Assembly: GCA_029866155.1 (NCBI GenBank)
Contig: JARWZW010000005.1
Span: 1 to 64,000 of the forward strand
Direction of reading: 5' to 3'
DNA: 64,000 bases
Origin: Caulobacter sp.
GTDB lineage: Bacteria; Pseudomonadota; Alphaproteobacteria; Caulobacterales; Caulobacteraceae
Below are positions 26,559-35,893 of this stretch, one piece after another. Both the position numbers and the translations under genes were made by a program. Each line of letters starts with the position of its first letter. Within the stretch, counting starts at the first letter, position 1. Below the pieces are notes generated by a model. The model was not told the origin of the DNA. It searched no databases and saw nothing but the letters and a program-made list of their open reading frames with translations.

Positions 26559-28027
26559 GACGCGGCCCTCACAATGGCCGCCACCCGCGACACCAGCTCC
26601 GAACGGGGCACGGTCTGCTGACCGGGACGTTCAGCGCGCCAGGCGTCGTTGCTTTCCACCTTCGAGGCCAGGGCGCGTCCCAGGTCCAGATCCTTGATGG
26701 TCACGGTCCCGGCGGCGATCTCGTCCCCGCCCAGAATGACAGCTGCCGGCGACAGTCTGCGATCCGCGTATTTCATCTGGGCCTTCATGCCCGAGGTCCC
26801 CAGATAGACCTCGGCGGCCAGCCCCCCGGACCTCAGTTCGGCGGCCACAGAGAAGTATTCAGCCATATGGGCCTGGTCAAATACGATAACCACGACGGGC
26901 CCCCGGCTTTCGCCAGCCTCACCGCGGCCAGCCGCCTTGAGGGCAGCGGCCAGTCTGGACACGCCAAATGAGAAGCCGGTCGCCGGGACAGACTGTCCGG
27001 TGAACCGGGCCACCAGATCATCATATCGGCCACCGCCCCCCACCGACCCGAACCGGACCGGCTGACCCTTTTCATCCAGGGTTTCCAGCAGAAGCTCGGC
27101 TTCGAACACGGCGCCCGTGTAGTACTCAAGGCCACGGACGATCGAAGGCTCGATGGTGGCGCGATCCTCGCCAACCCCGAGGGCCTTGAGCGTCTGGGCG
27201 ATCTGCGAAAGCTCGGCCAGACCTTCGGCCCCCTCCGTCGATCCGCCCAGAATATCGGACAGGGCGTCCAGGGTCGTTGAACGATCGCCGGCGCCGGCCT
27301 GAAGGAAGGCCAGCACCTGGTCGACAGCGGCAGCCGCCAGGCCGGCCCCCTTGGTGAACGCGCCGGACTCGTCCAGTCGACCAGCCCCGAGCAAGAGCTT
27401 CACGCCCTCGACGCCCAGACGATCAAGCTTGTCCACGGCTCGCAGCACGGCCAGTTTCTGACCTGCGTCCGCAACCCCGGCCGAACTGAGCAGGCCGTTG
27501 AGGAGTTTGCGATTGTTGATGCGCAGGACGGCCGACCCCTTCGGTAGTCCGGCAGCCTCCAACCCCTGGACCGCCATGGCGATGATCTCGGCGTCGGCCT
27601 CGGGGCGGGCAGACCCGACCGTGTCGGCGTCGCACTGGATGAACTCGCGGAACCGTCCGGGGCCCGGCTTTTCGTTGCGCCAGACCGGCCCATAGGCATA
27701 GCGACGATAGGGCTTGGCCAGGGTCTCCCAGGACTGTGCGGCAAACCGCGCCAGGGGCGCGGTAAGATCATAGCGCAGCGCCATCCATTGCTCGTCGTCA
27801 TCCTGGAGGGCGAAGACCCCCTCATTGGGGCGATCACTGTCCGGCAGGAACTTTCCAAGGGCGTCGGCATATTCGAAGGCGCCGGTGTCCAGCGGCTCGA
27901 ATCCCCAGGACTCATAGACCCGGGACACCTGCTCGATGATGCGCCGCTCTGCCCGCAGGGTCGCCGCCCGCTTGTCGGCAAAGCCGCGTGGCGCGCGGGC
28001 TTCGGGTCGAAAGGTCTGGTCGGTCAT
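26555..28027 (-). CDS. hisS: Histidyl-tRNA synthetase
   Basis: Charges tRNA-His. From ATG 28027 the protein is 490 aa: RGFADKRAATLRAERRIIEQVSRVYESWGFEPLDTGAFEY (motif 1 region), ALRYDLTAPLARFAAQ, RRYAYGPVWRNEKPGPGRFREFIQCDADTVG (motif 2). The HisA-type motif reads VRGLEYYTGAVFEAEL, then GSVGGGGRYDDLVARFTG (motif 3). The C-terminal anticodon-binding domain has VVIVFDQAHMAEYFSVAAELRSGGLAAEVYLG and GGDEIAAGTVTIKDLDLG. A second ATG four codons upstream (28039) is equally open. Stop overlaps hisZ. The tRNA synthetase and the first biosynthetic enzyme complex are thus co-expressed. Confidence 0.96.
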   Translation of the reverse strand: MTDQTFRPEARAPRGFADKRAATLRAERRIIEQVSRVYESWGFEPLDTGAFEYADALGKFLPDSDRPNEGVFALQDDDEQWMALRYDLTAPLARFAAQSWETLAKPYRRYAYGPVWRNEKPGPGRFREFIQCDADTVGSARPEADAEIIAMAVQGLEAAGLPKGSAVLRINNRKLLNGLLSSAGVADAGQKLAVLRAVDKLDRLGVEGVKLLLGAGRLDESGAFTKGAGLAAAAVDQVLAFLQAGAGDRSTTLDALSDILGGSTEGAEGLAELSQIAQTLKALGVGEDRATIEPSIVRGLEYYTGAVFEAELLLETLDEKGQPVRFGSVGGGGRYDDLVARFTGQSVPATGFSFGVSRLAAALKAAGRGEAGESRGPVVVIVFDQAHMAEYFSVAAELRSGGLAAEVYLGTSGMKAQMKYADRRLSPAAVILGGDEIAAGTVTIKDLDLGRALASKVESNDAWRAERPGQQTVPRSELVSRVAAIVRAAS

Positions 28028-28196
28028 CGGCGGGTCCATCGGATCGAAAGTCGGGGCCGGATGGAGCCGCGCCCCATCCGCATCGGGCGGGGCGGAAGGG
28101 GGCGCTGAACTCTAGGCCGCGCGGTCCCGAACCGTCCCGGAAGGGAAGGTGTGGTGGTGCAGCAAGTGGTTCGGCGGCAGGCTCATCGGGCCGGGG

Positions 28197-29810
28197 CTAT
28201 AGCCGAGGATCGCGGTCCGGGGAAGTGGCGCCCTGCTCGCCCGCGACAGGATCCCTCAGCCTGGCGATCAGCCGGCTGGTGGAAGGATCATGGCCCTTGC
28301 TGTCGGCGCCCTTGAGTTCGGCCAGAACCTCGCGAGCCAGCACCTTGCCCAGTTCCACGCCCCATTGATCGAAACTGTCCAGGTCCCAGATCACGCCCTC
28401 GACGAAGGTCTTGTGTTCATACAGGGCCAGCAGGGCCCCCAGGGTTTCCGGAGACAGCCGCGGCAAAAGGATGAAGCTGGACGGCCGATTGCCGGGAAAA
28501 TGCCGGTGGGGTTCGTCGAGATTGACCCGGCCGACCATCAGGGCCTCGGCCTGGGCGATCGCGTTGGCCAGCAGCATGTCGCGATGAGATGGCGGCCCCT
28601 CATGGTCCTGCGCCATGACGACAAAATCGACCGGAATGACATCCGTACCCTGGTGGAGCAGCTGGAAAAAGGCGTGCTGTCCGTTGGTCCCGGCGTCTCC
28701 GAATACCGACGTGGCCGAAGCGCGCTCAAGGACCGCGCCACCGGCACTGACCCGCTTGCCATTGGACTCCATCTCCAGCTGCTGCAGATAGGCCGCGAAC
28801 AGGCTGAGGCGCCGGGCATAGGGCACCACGGCGCGAACCGGGCGATCCAGACCATTGCGGTTATAGAGATGGGCGAGAGCCAGCAGGACCGGCGCGTTCC
28901 GTTCCAGAGGCGCGCCGCAGAAATGGGCGTCCAAGGCGGCTGCACCGGCCAGGAAATCGCGGAACACCGGCCATCCCAGGCCAATGACGCAGGACAGCCC
29001 CACCGCCGACCAGACCGAGTACCGGCCGCCAACCCATTCCCGGAAGGCAAACGTCCGATCCGCGGCAATACCGAATCGAAGAGCCTCTTCCGGGTTTGCG
29101 GTCACGGCGACCAGATGGCTGTCAGCCTTGCCTGGCCCGAGACTCGCCTCCAGCCAGGCTTTGGCCGCAATGCCGTTGGCTAGGGTCTCCTGGGTCCGGA
29201 AGGTCTTGGAGACGATGATGACCAGGGTCTCTTCGGGATCCAGGCCGGTGACAGCTGCCGCCAGCTCGGCCCCATCGATGTTGGCCGCAAACCGCAGCTC
29301 GATTTCCGGCTGCAGGGGACGCAGCGCCTCCCAGACCAGCCGGGGTCCAAGGTCGGAACCGCCGATACCGATATGGATGATCGACCTGAAAGGTCGGCCG
29401 GTGACTCCGCCGGTCTGGCCAGACCGCACCTGGGCCGAGAAATCCTCCATGGCCAGACGGACTGCCTCGATACCGGCAGAGACGGGTTCGCCATTGGCCC
29501 GGCAGTCTGCACCATCCGGAGCGCGGAGCGCGATATGTAACGCCGGGCGCAGTTCGGTGACGTTGACAATCTCGCCAGCAAACAGCCGGTCCCGGGCCAG
29601 GTCCAGCCGCGCGTCCCGGGCCAGGTCCAGGGCCGCCGACAATCCGCCCAGGCTCCAGGGCTGCTTGGACAGGTCCAGCGTCAAGCCGGCGGCCTCCACA
29701 GTCAGCCGGTCGAGCCGTTCGGGTTCGTCATCAAAAAGGGAACGGATGGACCGGGCGCTATCCTGCGTCGCGGCGGCTCTCAAGGCGGTCCAGGCGGCGG
29801 TTTGGGCCAT
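28197..29810 (-). CDS. pgi: Glucose-6-phosphate isomerase
   Basis: Interconverts glucose-6-phosphate and fructose-6-phosphate. It is 537 aa from ATG 29810. Signatures: FRSIIHIGIGGSDLGPRLVWEAL, FAANIDGAELAAAVTGLDPEETLVIIVSKTFRTQETLAN, VGGRYSVWSAVGLSCVIGLG (family signature), ESNGKRVSAGG, FGDAGTNGQHAFFQLLHQGTDVIPVDFV with the catalytic His/Glu region, and FDQWGVELGKVLAREV near the end. A longer open frame to 29846 has a poorer N-terminus. It is transcribed from a short gap shared with the divergent small secreted protein at 29899; hisS lies 170 bp downstream. Confidence 0.96.
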   Translation of the reverse strand: MAQTAAWTALRAAATQDSARSIRSLFDDEPERLDRLTVEAAGLTLDLSKQPWSLGGLSAALDLARDARLDLARDRLFAGEIVNVTELRPALHIALRAPDGADCRANGEPVSAGIEAVRLAMEDFSAQVRSGQTGGVTGRPFRSIIHIGIGGSDLGPRLVWEALRPLQPEIELRFAANIDGAELAAAVTGLDPEETLVIIVSKTFRTQETLANGIAAKAWLEASLGPGKADSHLVAVTANPEEALRFGIAADRTFAFREWVGGRYSVWSAVGLSCVIGLGWPVFRDFLAGAAALDAHFCGAPLERNAPVLLALAHLYNRNGLDRPVRAVVPYARRLSLFAAYLQQLEMESNGKRVSAGGAVLERASATSVFGDAGTNGQHAFFQLLHQGTDVIPVDFVVMAQDHEGPPSHRDMLLANAIAQAEALMVGRVNLDEPHRHFPGNRPSSFILLPRLSPETLGALLALYEHKTFVEGVIWDLDSFDQWGVELGKVLAREVLAELKGADSKGHDPSTSRLIARLRDPVAGEQGATSPDRDPRL

Positions 29811-29898
29811 GCTCACTCGAAACACTGGTAAAGGCGCATTTACCATGCGGGCGCATGGTGACGGTCCCCCTTCCTAGCGCCCCAATCGAGGGATCACC

Positions 29899-30363
29899 AT
29901 GACCTGTAACGCCATTGTCGCTGCTTCGATGATCTGGCTCGCCTCCATGGGGAGCGAGCCGGCGCCGGGCGGACAGGTTGCCGCTGCAACGGCGCCAGCG
30001 CGGTCTACCCTGGCCAGCGAACCCCTGTTCGCCGGAATTGTCAGCCGGGCCGAGGCGTTGAACAGCCAGGTAACCGCTCTGAAGGGCAAGCCGCTTCCTG
30101 CGACGACCCTGAGCCGGATGAGGTCTGAAATCACCTTGCTGGCCGAGATGGACATGCAGGGCCACCGACTGCTGGCGGAACGGGGAACCGACGGCGATCT
30201 CAAATGCATTCTGCGCGGCATCGCCGAAGACCTTCCGCTGAAGCTGAGCGCCGTGGAGGCCAGTCCGGAGGGCGCGAAACGAGACGCCGCCTTGACCGAC
30301 CTCGGCTACCTATTGCGCGACAATGTCGAGGTGATCACGGCGCCGCCGGCGCCAGAGGTCTGA
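29899..30363 (+). CDS. Uncharacterised small exported protein
   Basis: A 154-aa protein of unknown function. The N-terminus MTCNAIVAASMIWLASMG is hydrophobic and looks like a short signal sequence, followed by an Ala/Pro-rich stretch. The remaining residues (40-150) are helical, with LSRMRSEITLLAEMDMQGHRLLAERG, two possible coiled-coil segments and one Cys (LKCILRGIAED). Its 3' end overlaps the 3' end of the DsbD-type gene on the other strand by 29 bp. No family was recognised. The frame is real-looking by codon usage and by its clear start after the pgi promoter gap. Confidence 0.65.
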   Translation: MTCNAIVAASMIWLASMGSEPAPGGQVAAATAPARSTLASEPLFAGIVSRAEALNSQVTALKGKPLPATTLSRMRSEITLLAEMDMQGHRLLAERGTDGDLKCILRGIAEDLPLKLSAVEASPEGAKRDAALTDLGYLLRDNVEVITAPPAPEV

Positions 30364-32467
30364 CGGTTGCGCTGACCAGGGCCTCGGCGACCAGGCCCGG
30401 GGTCAGAAGCTGGGGCAGAACCGTCGGCGCCTCGACGCCCGGACGGTAAAGCAGATAGAGCGGAACCCCTGCCCGGCCGTGCTCGGCGAGAGCCGCTGCA
30501 ATGGTCGCATCGCGCCGGGTCCAGTCGGCTTTCAAATAGACCGCGCCGCTCGAGCCGATCGCTTCCGCCACCTGAGGAGTCGAAAGGGCGACCTTTTCAT
30601 TGACCTGGCAGGTGACGCACCAGGCCGCCGTGAAATTGACCAGAACGGGCCGTCCCTCGGCGCGCAATACTGCAAGACGTTGGGGACTCCAGGTCTCATG
30701 GAGGACCGCGACGGCTTCACCAGATCCCCCCCTGGTCTCGCCGGTCAGGGGCGAAGGCCGCGGGGCGACAATGGCGATCGCCAGGGCCAGGGCCAGACCG
30801 GCAAGGGCTGTCCACATCACCCATGACTTTCCGCCTTTCTGGGAGAGCCCGAGGAGCCACAGGCAGAAGGCGGCCAGGACCAGGCTGGCAAGGACTGCCG
30901 CCAGACCACCGGCGTCAGTCTGCTGGGCCAGCACCCAGAGCAGCCATGCCGCCGCGCCGTACATCGGAAAGGCCAGGGCCCGACGAAGAACATCCATCCA
31001 GGGCCCCGGGCGCGGCAGTCGCGACAAGAGGGCGGGAATGAAGGCCAGAAGAACAAAGGGCGCTGCGAAACCGACCGCCAGGGCGGCGAAAACCGCAAGA
31101 ACCACAGGCGGCGACTGGGCCAGGGCAAACCCCATGGCGGGCCCCATGAAAGGCGCCGTGCAGGGACTGGCCACAACCACCGCAAGGGCGCCGGTGAAGA
31201 AGGCCCCTGCAAGACCGTCACGACTGGCAAGGCCGTGGCCCGCGCCCTGTAGTCGGCCTCCGACCTCGAACAGCCCCGACATGTTCAGCGCGACGCCCAG
31301 CATGAGCAGAGCCAGGGCCGCAACCACCGGCGGTGACTGCAACTGGAAGCCCCAACCGATGGCGGACCCGGCCATCCTCAGGCCTATGATGACTCCGGCC
31401 AGCAGCAGGAACGTGGCCAGCACCCCTGCCCCATAGGCCATGCCCTGGGACCGGGCGGCTGGTCGGTCATGGGCATGGCCAGCCAGTGCTGCGGCCTTCA
31501 TTGACAGGACGGGAAAAACACAGGGCATGAGATTGAGGATCAGGCCGCCCAGCAGGGCGAATCCGATTGCCAGCCACAAAGACATGTCACCAGATTTCGC
31601 CGCCCCCGATGGCGACGGCGGCCCCAGGCCCCCGGCGCCGGACGGCGGCGGACCAGCGGCGGCCGAAACCTCGAAGGACTGATCCCCAAGCACCAGAACA
31701 CCGGAAAGGGCGCCCGGCGGTCGACCGGACTCGAACTGGTAGCCAGGCGGCAGGGTCAGGGTCAGCCCTTTCGCCCCTCGGTCGACGGTCTGGATCCCGG
31801 AATGCTCGATCCAAACAGGTTCGAAGGGATAGAAATAGGCGTCAGAAAGGGTTGCCCCGGTCAGCGGGTCTCCGGTCACCGCCAGGGTTAGCCGGCCATC
31901 ATTCCACTGATACCCAGCCTTCAGGCCCGCCGGCTTGGGGGCCCTGTCCAGGGCCTGGGCCACCACAGAACCCCAACGGGGATCAGCCTGAGGTGCGCCA
32001 TTGGCCACCTTCAGCGTCAGGGACAGGGTCGCGTCCTCTGGAATGCAGATCGTCTCGCAGACCAGAAAGGCGGCCTGGGCCCGAAGGGTTACCGTCGAGC
32101 CTGGAACGGCGTCCACCGGAACAACCAGGGGAACCGGCAAGGTGACTGTGTCCGAATATCCGTAATTGGTCAGTGGCCCGAAGGGCAGGCGGCTAGGCGC
32201 AGCCCAGACAATTTCTCCGGCCTGCCAACCGGCCGGCAGGGTCCAGACAAGTTTTGTGGCTTCGCCGCTGTCGCCCGGATTGCGCCAGTATGTATGCCAG
32301 CCCTTGTCGATCTTCTGTCGCAGGGCGACATAGGTTGTCCCACCCGGCGCAACCGCGACTTCCTGCGCCACCAGTTCAGCCTGCAGGTGGCCGGTATCCA
32401 CCGGCGCGGCGCCGGCGGGGCCGACAATGAAGAAAAGGCTGGCGATCACCGCAAGGAACAGGCGCAT
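30335..32467 (-). CDS. DsbD-family protein-disulfide reductase (ScsB-like)
   Basis: Transfers electrons from cytoplasmic thioredoxin across the inner membrane to periplasmic thiol proteins. Signal peptide: MRLFLAVIASLFFIVGPAGA from ATG 32467. The N-terminal periplasmic domain (about residues 25-270) has the reactive pair in FLVCETICIPEDA. The central domain has about eight membrane helices, with NLMPCVFPVLSMKAAALAGH and VASPCTAPFMGPAMGFAL holding the buried Cys pair. The C-terminal thioredoxin-like domain has VNFTAAWCVTCQVNEKVAL. At 710 aa it is longer than E. coli DsbD (about 565), as in ScsB-type proteins. Its stop lies inside the convergent small gene's 3' end. An extended frame upstream to 32614 is discarded because it would bury the signal peptide. 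Confidence 0.93.
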   Translation of the reverse strand: MRLFLAVIASLFFIVGPAGAAPVDTGHLQAELVAQEVAVAPGGTTYVALRQKIDKGWHTYWRNPGDSGEATKLVWTLPAGWQAGEIVWAAPSRLPFGPLTNYGYSDTVTLPVPLVVPVDAVPGSTVTLRAQAAFLVCETICIPEDATLSLTLKVANGAPQADPRWGSVVAQALDRAPKPAGLKAGYQWNDGRLTLAVTGDPLTGATLSDAYFYPFEPVWIEHSGIQTVDRGAKGLTLTLPPGYQFESGRPPGALSGVLVLGDQSFEVSAAAGPPPSGAGGLGPPSPSGAAKSGDMSLWLAIGFALLGGLILNLMPCVFPVLSMKAAALAGHAHDRPAARSQGMAYGAGVLATFLLLAGVIIGLRMAGSAIGWGFQLQSPPVVAALALLMLGVALNMSGLFEVGGRLQGAGHGLASRDGLAGAFFTGALAVVVASPCTAPFMGPAMGFALAQSPPVVLAVFAALAVGFAAPFVLLAFIPALLSRLPRPGPWMDVLRRALAFPMYGAAAWLLWVLAQQTDAGGLAAVLASLVLAAFCLWLLGLSQKGGKSWVMWTALAGLALALAIAIVAPRPSPLTGETRGGSGEAVAVLHETWSPQRLAVLRAEGRPVLVNFTAAWCVTCQVNEKVALSTPQVAEAIGSSGAVYLKADWTRRDATIAAALAEHGRAGVPLYLLYRPGVEAPTVLPQLLTPGLVAEALVSATVRPLAPAAP

Positions 32468-32596
32468 GGGCGCTATATGGCGCGGGCAAGCCCCAAGGAC
32501 CAGCCCGCGCGGCACCCCCGCCACCACGGGGCGCCGCAACGTCCCCCTCGACTTCCCGGCGCCACACGCCATCATCGCAAAAAAGGGAAACGCGCC

Positions 32597-33613
32597 ATGC
32601 TGACGAATCGCCAATGGATCCTGAAACGCCGGCCCGAAGGCGAAATCGCCCCGGGGGACCTTGAGTATCGCGAGGCGCCGGTGCGCGATCTGGAGGCGGG
32701 CGAAATCCTGATCCGCAACATTTATCTGTCTCTGGACCCAACCAACCGCATCTGGATGAGCGACCAGGACCAGTATCTGCCGCCCGTCGAGATTGGCGAT
32801 GTCATGCGGGGCGGCACCATCGGTGTGGTCGAGGCCAGCCGTTCAGACCGGTACAAGGTCGGAGACCTGGTCAATCCTGGCCTTTCAGGCTGGCAGGCCT
32901 ATTCCATCGCCCCTGATTTCATGGCCAGCCCGGCGCCGCAGATTCCGGGCGTCCCCCTGACCGCCTTCATGAGCGTGCTGGGCGCCACGGGCCTGACCGC
33001 CTGGTTCGGCCTGATGGACATCGGCAAGCCGCAGCCGGGCGACACCGTGGTGGTCTCCGCCGCAGCGGGGGCTGTGGGCTCCATCGTCGGGCAGATCGCC
33101 AAGCTCAAAGGCGCCCGGGTGATCGGCATTGCCGGCGGCCCGGAAAAGTGCGCCTGGCTGACCGACGAACTCGGGTTCGACGGCGCCATCGATTACAAGA
33201 ACGAGGATGTCGGCGCTGCTCTGGACCGGCTTTGCCCGAACGGCGTTGATGTGAATTTCGAGAACGTCGGCGGCGACATCATGGACGCTGTCATCGGCCG
33301 GATGAACAATTTCAGCCGCATGCCGCTCTGCGGGATGATCAGCACCTACAACGCCACGGGCGCCATTCCCGGACCCCGTGACTTTTCCCGGGTCCTGATG
33401 CGCCGCATCCTCATCAAGGGGTTCATCGTTATTGACTACCTGCCCCGGGCAGGAGAGGCCTTCGCCGAACTGGCGCCCTGGGTCGCGAACGGCCAGATCA
33501 AATGGAAGGCGCATGTCGTCGACGGTCTGGAAAACGCCGCTGAAGCGGTCAATCGCCTTTTCACCGGAAACCACGACGGCAAACTGCTCATCCAGATTTC
33601 GCCGGAACCCTAA
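32597..33613 (+). CDS. NADP-dependent oxidoreductase, zinc-free MDR (CurA/LTB4DH-like)
   Basis: A 338-aa medium-chain reductase that probably reduces an alpha,beta-unsaturated ketone or aldehyde with NADPH. MLTNRQWILKRRPEGE is the typical N-terminus. NIYLSLDPTNRIWMSD, GDVMRGGTIGVVEAS, the cofactor fold motif VVVSAAAGAVGSIVGQIAKLKGARVIGIAGGPEK and VDVNFENVGGDIMDAVIGRMN are all leukotriene B4 12-hydroxydehydrogenase family hallmarks. No zinc-binding Cys/His sets are present. It is followed after 8 bp by a MaoC/hotdog gene, suggesting a two-gene fatty-acid or enone-related operon. It is divergent from the DsbD-type gene. Confidence 0.93.
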   Translation: MLTNRQWILKRRPEGEIAPGDLEYREAPVRDLEAGEILIRNIYLSLDPTNRIWMSDQDQYLPPVEIGDVMRGGTIGVVEASRSDRYKVGDLVNPGLSGWQAYSIAPDFMASPAPQIPGVPLTAFMSVLGATGLTAWFGLMDIGKPQPGDTVVVSAAAGAVGSIVGQIAKLKGARVIGIAGGPEKCAWLTDELGFDGAIDYKNEDVGAALDRLCPNGVDVNFENVGGDIMDAVIGRMNNFSRMPLCGMISTYNATGAIPGPRDFSRVLMRRILIKGFIVIDYLPRAGEAFAELAPWVANGQIKWKAHVVDGLENAAEAVNRLFTGNHDGKLLIQISPEP

Positions 33614-33621
33614 GGAGCCCG

Positions 33622-34014
33622 ATGCCCGCGTCCTTTGACGATTTTCAGATAGGTCAGGTCCATTCCCTCGGCGTTGCCGCCGTTGATGACAAGGCGCTTG
33701 ACGCCTTCATCTCGGCTTTCTCGCCGGGTTGGGACGCTGCGCGCGGCGCGCCGGACGCCATGACCTACGCCATCTGGTCACGACTTGAACTGGAGGCCGG
33801 CGATCGCTGGGCCCAGACCAAGCGCCTTGGCGTCGACGCTCTTCGATGGGCGCGCAACCCGCCTGCCGGAGAACTGCTCCGGGGACGGATGACAATCATG
33901 GGGCTTGATCCGGTTGGGGAGGGCAAGGGTGTGGTGATCGCCCAGCATGACCTGCTCGACGAGGCCGGCCGCCTGGTCTTCAGTTGCCTGACCCGCAGCG
34001 TCTTCGCCCGCTGA
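33622..34014 (+). CDS. Hotdog-fold MaoC-like dehydratase domain protein
   Basis: A 130-aa protein with a MaoC-like layout: FDDFQIGQVHSLGVAAVDDKALDAFISAFSPGWDAARGAPDAM, then a helix and strands with LLRGRMTIMGLDPVGEGKGVVIAQHDLLDEAGRLVFSCLTRSVF. The classical hydratase pair (D-x-x-P-x-H) is absent, so the catalytic role is doubtful; it may bind acyl-CoA or be a thioesterase-like paralogue. Its start is 8 bp after the oxidoreductase stop, so both are likely co-translated. It ends just before the terminator of the convergent sapC gene. Confidence 0.75.
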   Translation: MPASFDDFQIGQVHSLGVAAVDDKALDAFISAFSPGWDAARGAPDAMTYAIWSRLELEAGDRWAQTKRLGVDALRWARNPPAGELLRGRMTIMGLDPVGEGKGVVIAQHDLLDEAGRLVFSCLTRSVFAR

Positions 34015-34017
34015 ATC

Positions 34018-34052
34018 AAAAAAGGCTCCTCTCCCGGACCGGGAGAGGAGCC
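34018..34052 (-). terminator. Intrinsic terminator of the sapC-like gene
   Basis: GGCTCCTCTCCCGG (34024-34037) and CCGGGAGAGGAGCC (34039-34052) form a 14-bp perfect inverted repeat. On the minus strand it is followed by TTTTTT (34023-34018), a textbook rho-independent terminator for the gene starting at 34848; it may also stop the plus-strand transcript. Confidence 0.9.
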
Positions 34053-34059
34053 CGATTGA

Positions 34060-34848
34060 TCAGGCGCCGGTCTTGGCGACCTTTTCGCTGGCGATGGCGA
34101 CCAGACGGTCCCAGCCGGCGAGGGAAGTCATGTGGTTGTAGATGCGCTCCAGTGCGCCATTGTCCCGGAGCTCAACCAGCTTTTCCGGCGACAGGGTCTT
34201 CAGCTTCTCTTCGGAGACGGCGAAATACTCCGCCATCACCACCGGCTGCCCCTGGGTGCCGTCGGCGTTCGTGGGGGTAAAGGTCGCCTGCTTGGTCTCA
34301 AGGAGGTCAAGCTCCTTGATCAGGGCGACAAAGTTCTCGGTACGGCGACGCTCGCCCTCGAAGTCCTCGCAGAACTTGATGGCGTTCTGGGTATAGGCCG
34401 TCGGCTCGCCCTTGTCGTCGAACAGGGCCACGTCGCCGCCGGCTTCGTCGAACATGGCCGCCTTGCGCTCGATGCAGACGATCATGCGGTTCTGGGCCTC
34501 GTCCTGGGCCAGGACGAAGGGATAGCGGCGGATATAGGCTGGAACATAGACACCGTTGGTGAAGACGCCGTCTTCACTGACGAACAGGTTCTCACCCGGA
34601 TTGACGCCGAGCACGGCAAGCGGCTGACGCAGGTCGCCCGCGAAAATGATCGGGAAGGACAGGGCTGCATACTGGAATTCCGCGACCGTCAGCGGCACCA
34701 CATGGCCCTCGGCCGCGAAGGTGAAGGGGCCGGCAAGCTGTTTGACGCCCAGCTTGCCGTGCATTTCGCGGCTTAGCGGCTCGGGCGAGCTGTAGAACAG
34801 AACGTTGCCAGCGACCGGGCTGACAGAAGAGACGGCGGTGGTTTCCAT
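34060..34848 (-). CDS. SapC family protein
   Basis: A 262-aa SapC-like protein, a family first named in the S-layer locus of Campylobacter and common in alphaproteobacteria, where its function is unknown. Motifs: VLFYSSPEPLSREMHGKLGVKQLAGPFTFAAEGHVVPLTVAEFQYAALSFPIIFAG, LGVNPGENLFV, YVPAYIRRYPFVLAQDEAQNRMIVCIE and FALIKELDLLE-like text near residue 190 (VALIKELDLLETKQATFT). There is no signal peptide. ATG 34848 is preceded by only a weak ribosome site; the open frame extends to 34929, but the added N-terminus looks random. Monocistronic with its own terminator. Confidence 0.92.
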   Translation of the reverse strand: METTAVSSVSPVAGNVLFYSSPEPLSREMHGKLGVKQLAGPFTFAAEGHVVPLTVAEFQYAALSFPIIFAGDLRQPLAVLGVNPGENLFVSEDGVFTNGVYVPAYIRRYPFVLAQDEAQNRMIVCIERKAAMFDEAGGDVALFDDKGEPTAYTQNAIKFCEDFEGERRRTENFVALIKELDLLETKQATFTPTNADGTQGQPVVMAEYFAVSEEKLKTLSPEKLVELRDNGALERIYNHMTSLAGWDRLVAIASEKVAKTGA

Positions 34849-35014
34849 AAGGGGCTCTGAGCAGTCAGGCGGCGCGGCGGCCGGGAAGGATGGAGCGGAG
34901 CTTCTATCCGATCCCGCTGGAGCGGGCAATGGAAGGCCTGGCCGGACAGTCAGGGTCTTGCCCTCGGCCGGACCAGCAGGTTCAATCAGCCCAAAGAACA
35001 GTGGAGGTCACGCC

Positions 35015-35872
35015 ATGCCTATCGCCTATCCCGACATTCTCGATCTCAAGAGCGAACCGCAGTCCTATCGTTGGGGCGATCGCGAGACCATGCTCTACGC
35101 GCTGGGGATCGGCATGGGTGGCGACTCCATGAACCTCCAGGAACTGCCCTTTGTCTATGAAAGCGGCCTGAAGGCGGTCCCCACCATGGCCACCACAGTG
35201 GCCTGGGGGGCCGGTCCGGGACTTGGCAAGCTGGGCATAAACTTCCTGATGGTCGTCCATGGGGAACAGAAGGTCGAGTTCCACAGGCCTCTTCCAACGG
35301 AAGCCGAGATTACCGCCGAAGCCAGGATCATCGGGGCCTATGACAAGGGGAAGGACAAGGGCGCAGTCATCTATACTGAGACCCTGTTGAGGGACGCCCG
35401 GACCGGCGACCCGATCGCCACCCTGACCGGCTCCACCTTTGCCCGGGGCGACGGAGGCTTTGGCGGCCCGTCCGAGGGGGCCCCGGAACCGCACGAGGTG
35501 CCCAGACGCGCGCCCGACCAGACCCTGGAGTTTACCACCCGGCCGGATCAAGCCCTGATCTATCGGCTCTCCGGGGACCGCAATCCCCTGCATTCCGACC
35601 CCGCCATCGCCAAGGCGGCGGGATTTCCCCGACCGATCCTGCACGGGCTTTGTACCTATGGCATCACCTGCCGGGCGGTGCTCCAGGTCTATGCCGACTT
35701 TGACCCCTCACGGATCAAAAGCCATCAGGTCCGGTTTTCCTCACCGGTCTTCCCCGGTGAAACCATCGCAGTGGATCTGTGGCGGGACGGCCCGGTCGTC
35801 TCCTTCGAGGCCCGGGTCATGGAACGGGGGGTCACCGTGGTCCGTAACGGCAAGACCATGCTGGCAGACTAA
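35015..35872 (+). CDS. MaoC-type (R)-specific enoyl-CoA hydratase 2
   Basis: A 285-aa two-hotdog hydratase (N- and C-terminal MaoC-like halves) that hydrates trans-2-enoyl-CoA to the (R)-3-hydroxy form. The active-site motif is in the C-terminal half: YRLSGDRNPLHSDPAIAKAAGFPRPILHGLCTYG, with the catalytic Asp and His of D-x-N-P-L-H-x-D-P. The N-terminal half starts YRWGDRETMLYALGIGMG. GGAGG at 35003-35007 lies 7 bp before the ATG. It is divergent from sapC and convergent with the TonB receptor. Likely roles are breakdown of branched or steroid side-chain acyl-CoAs, or PHA precursor supply; the substrate is not decided by sequence. Confidence 0.94.
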   Translation: MPIAYPDILDLKSEPQSYRWGDRETMLYALGIGMGGDSMNLQELPFVYESGLKAVPTMATTVAWGAGPGLGKLGINFLMVVHGEQKVEFHRPLPTEAEITAEARIIGAYDKGKDKGAVIYTETLLRDARTGDPIATLTGSTFARGDGGFGGPSEGAPEPHEVPRRAPDQTLEFTTRPDQALIYRLSGDRNPLHSDPAIAKAAGFPRPILHGLCTYGITCRAVLQVYADFDPSRIKSHQVRFSSPVFPGETIAVDLWRDGPVVSFEARVMERGVTVVRNGKTMLAD

Positions 35873-35893
35873 CCCCGCCCCGAACCCCGGAAC

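Noticed and set aside
32465-32614. Upstream extension of the DsbD-type gene
   Set aside because: A longer N-terminus would hide the obvious signal peptide beginning at ATG 32467.
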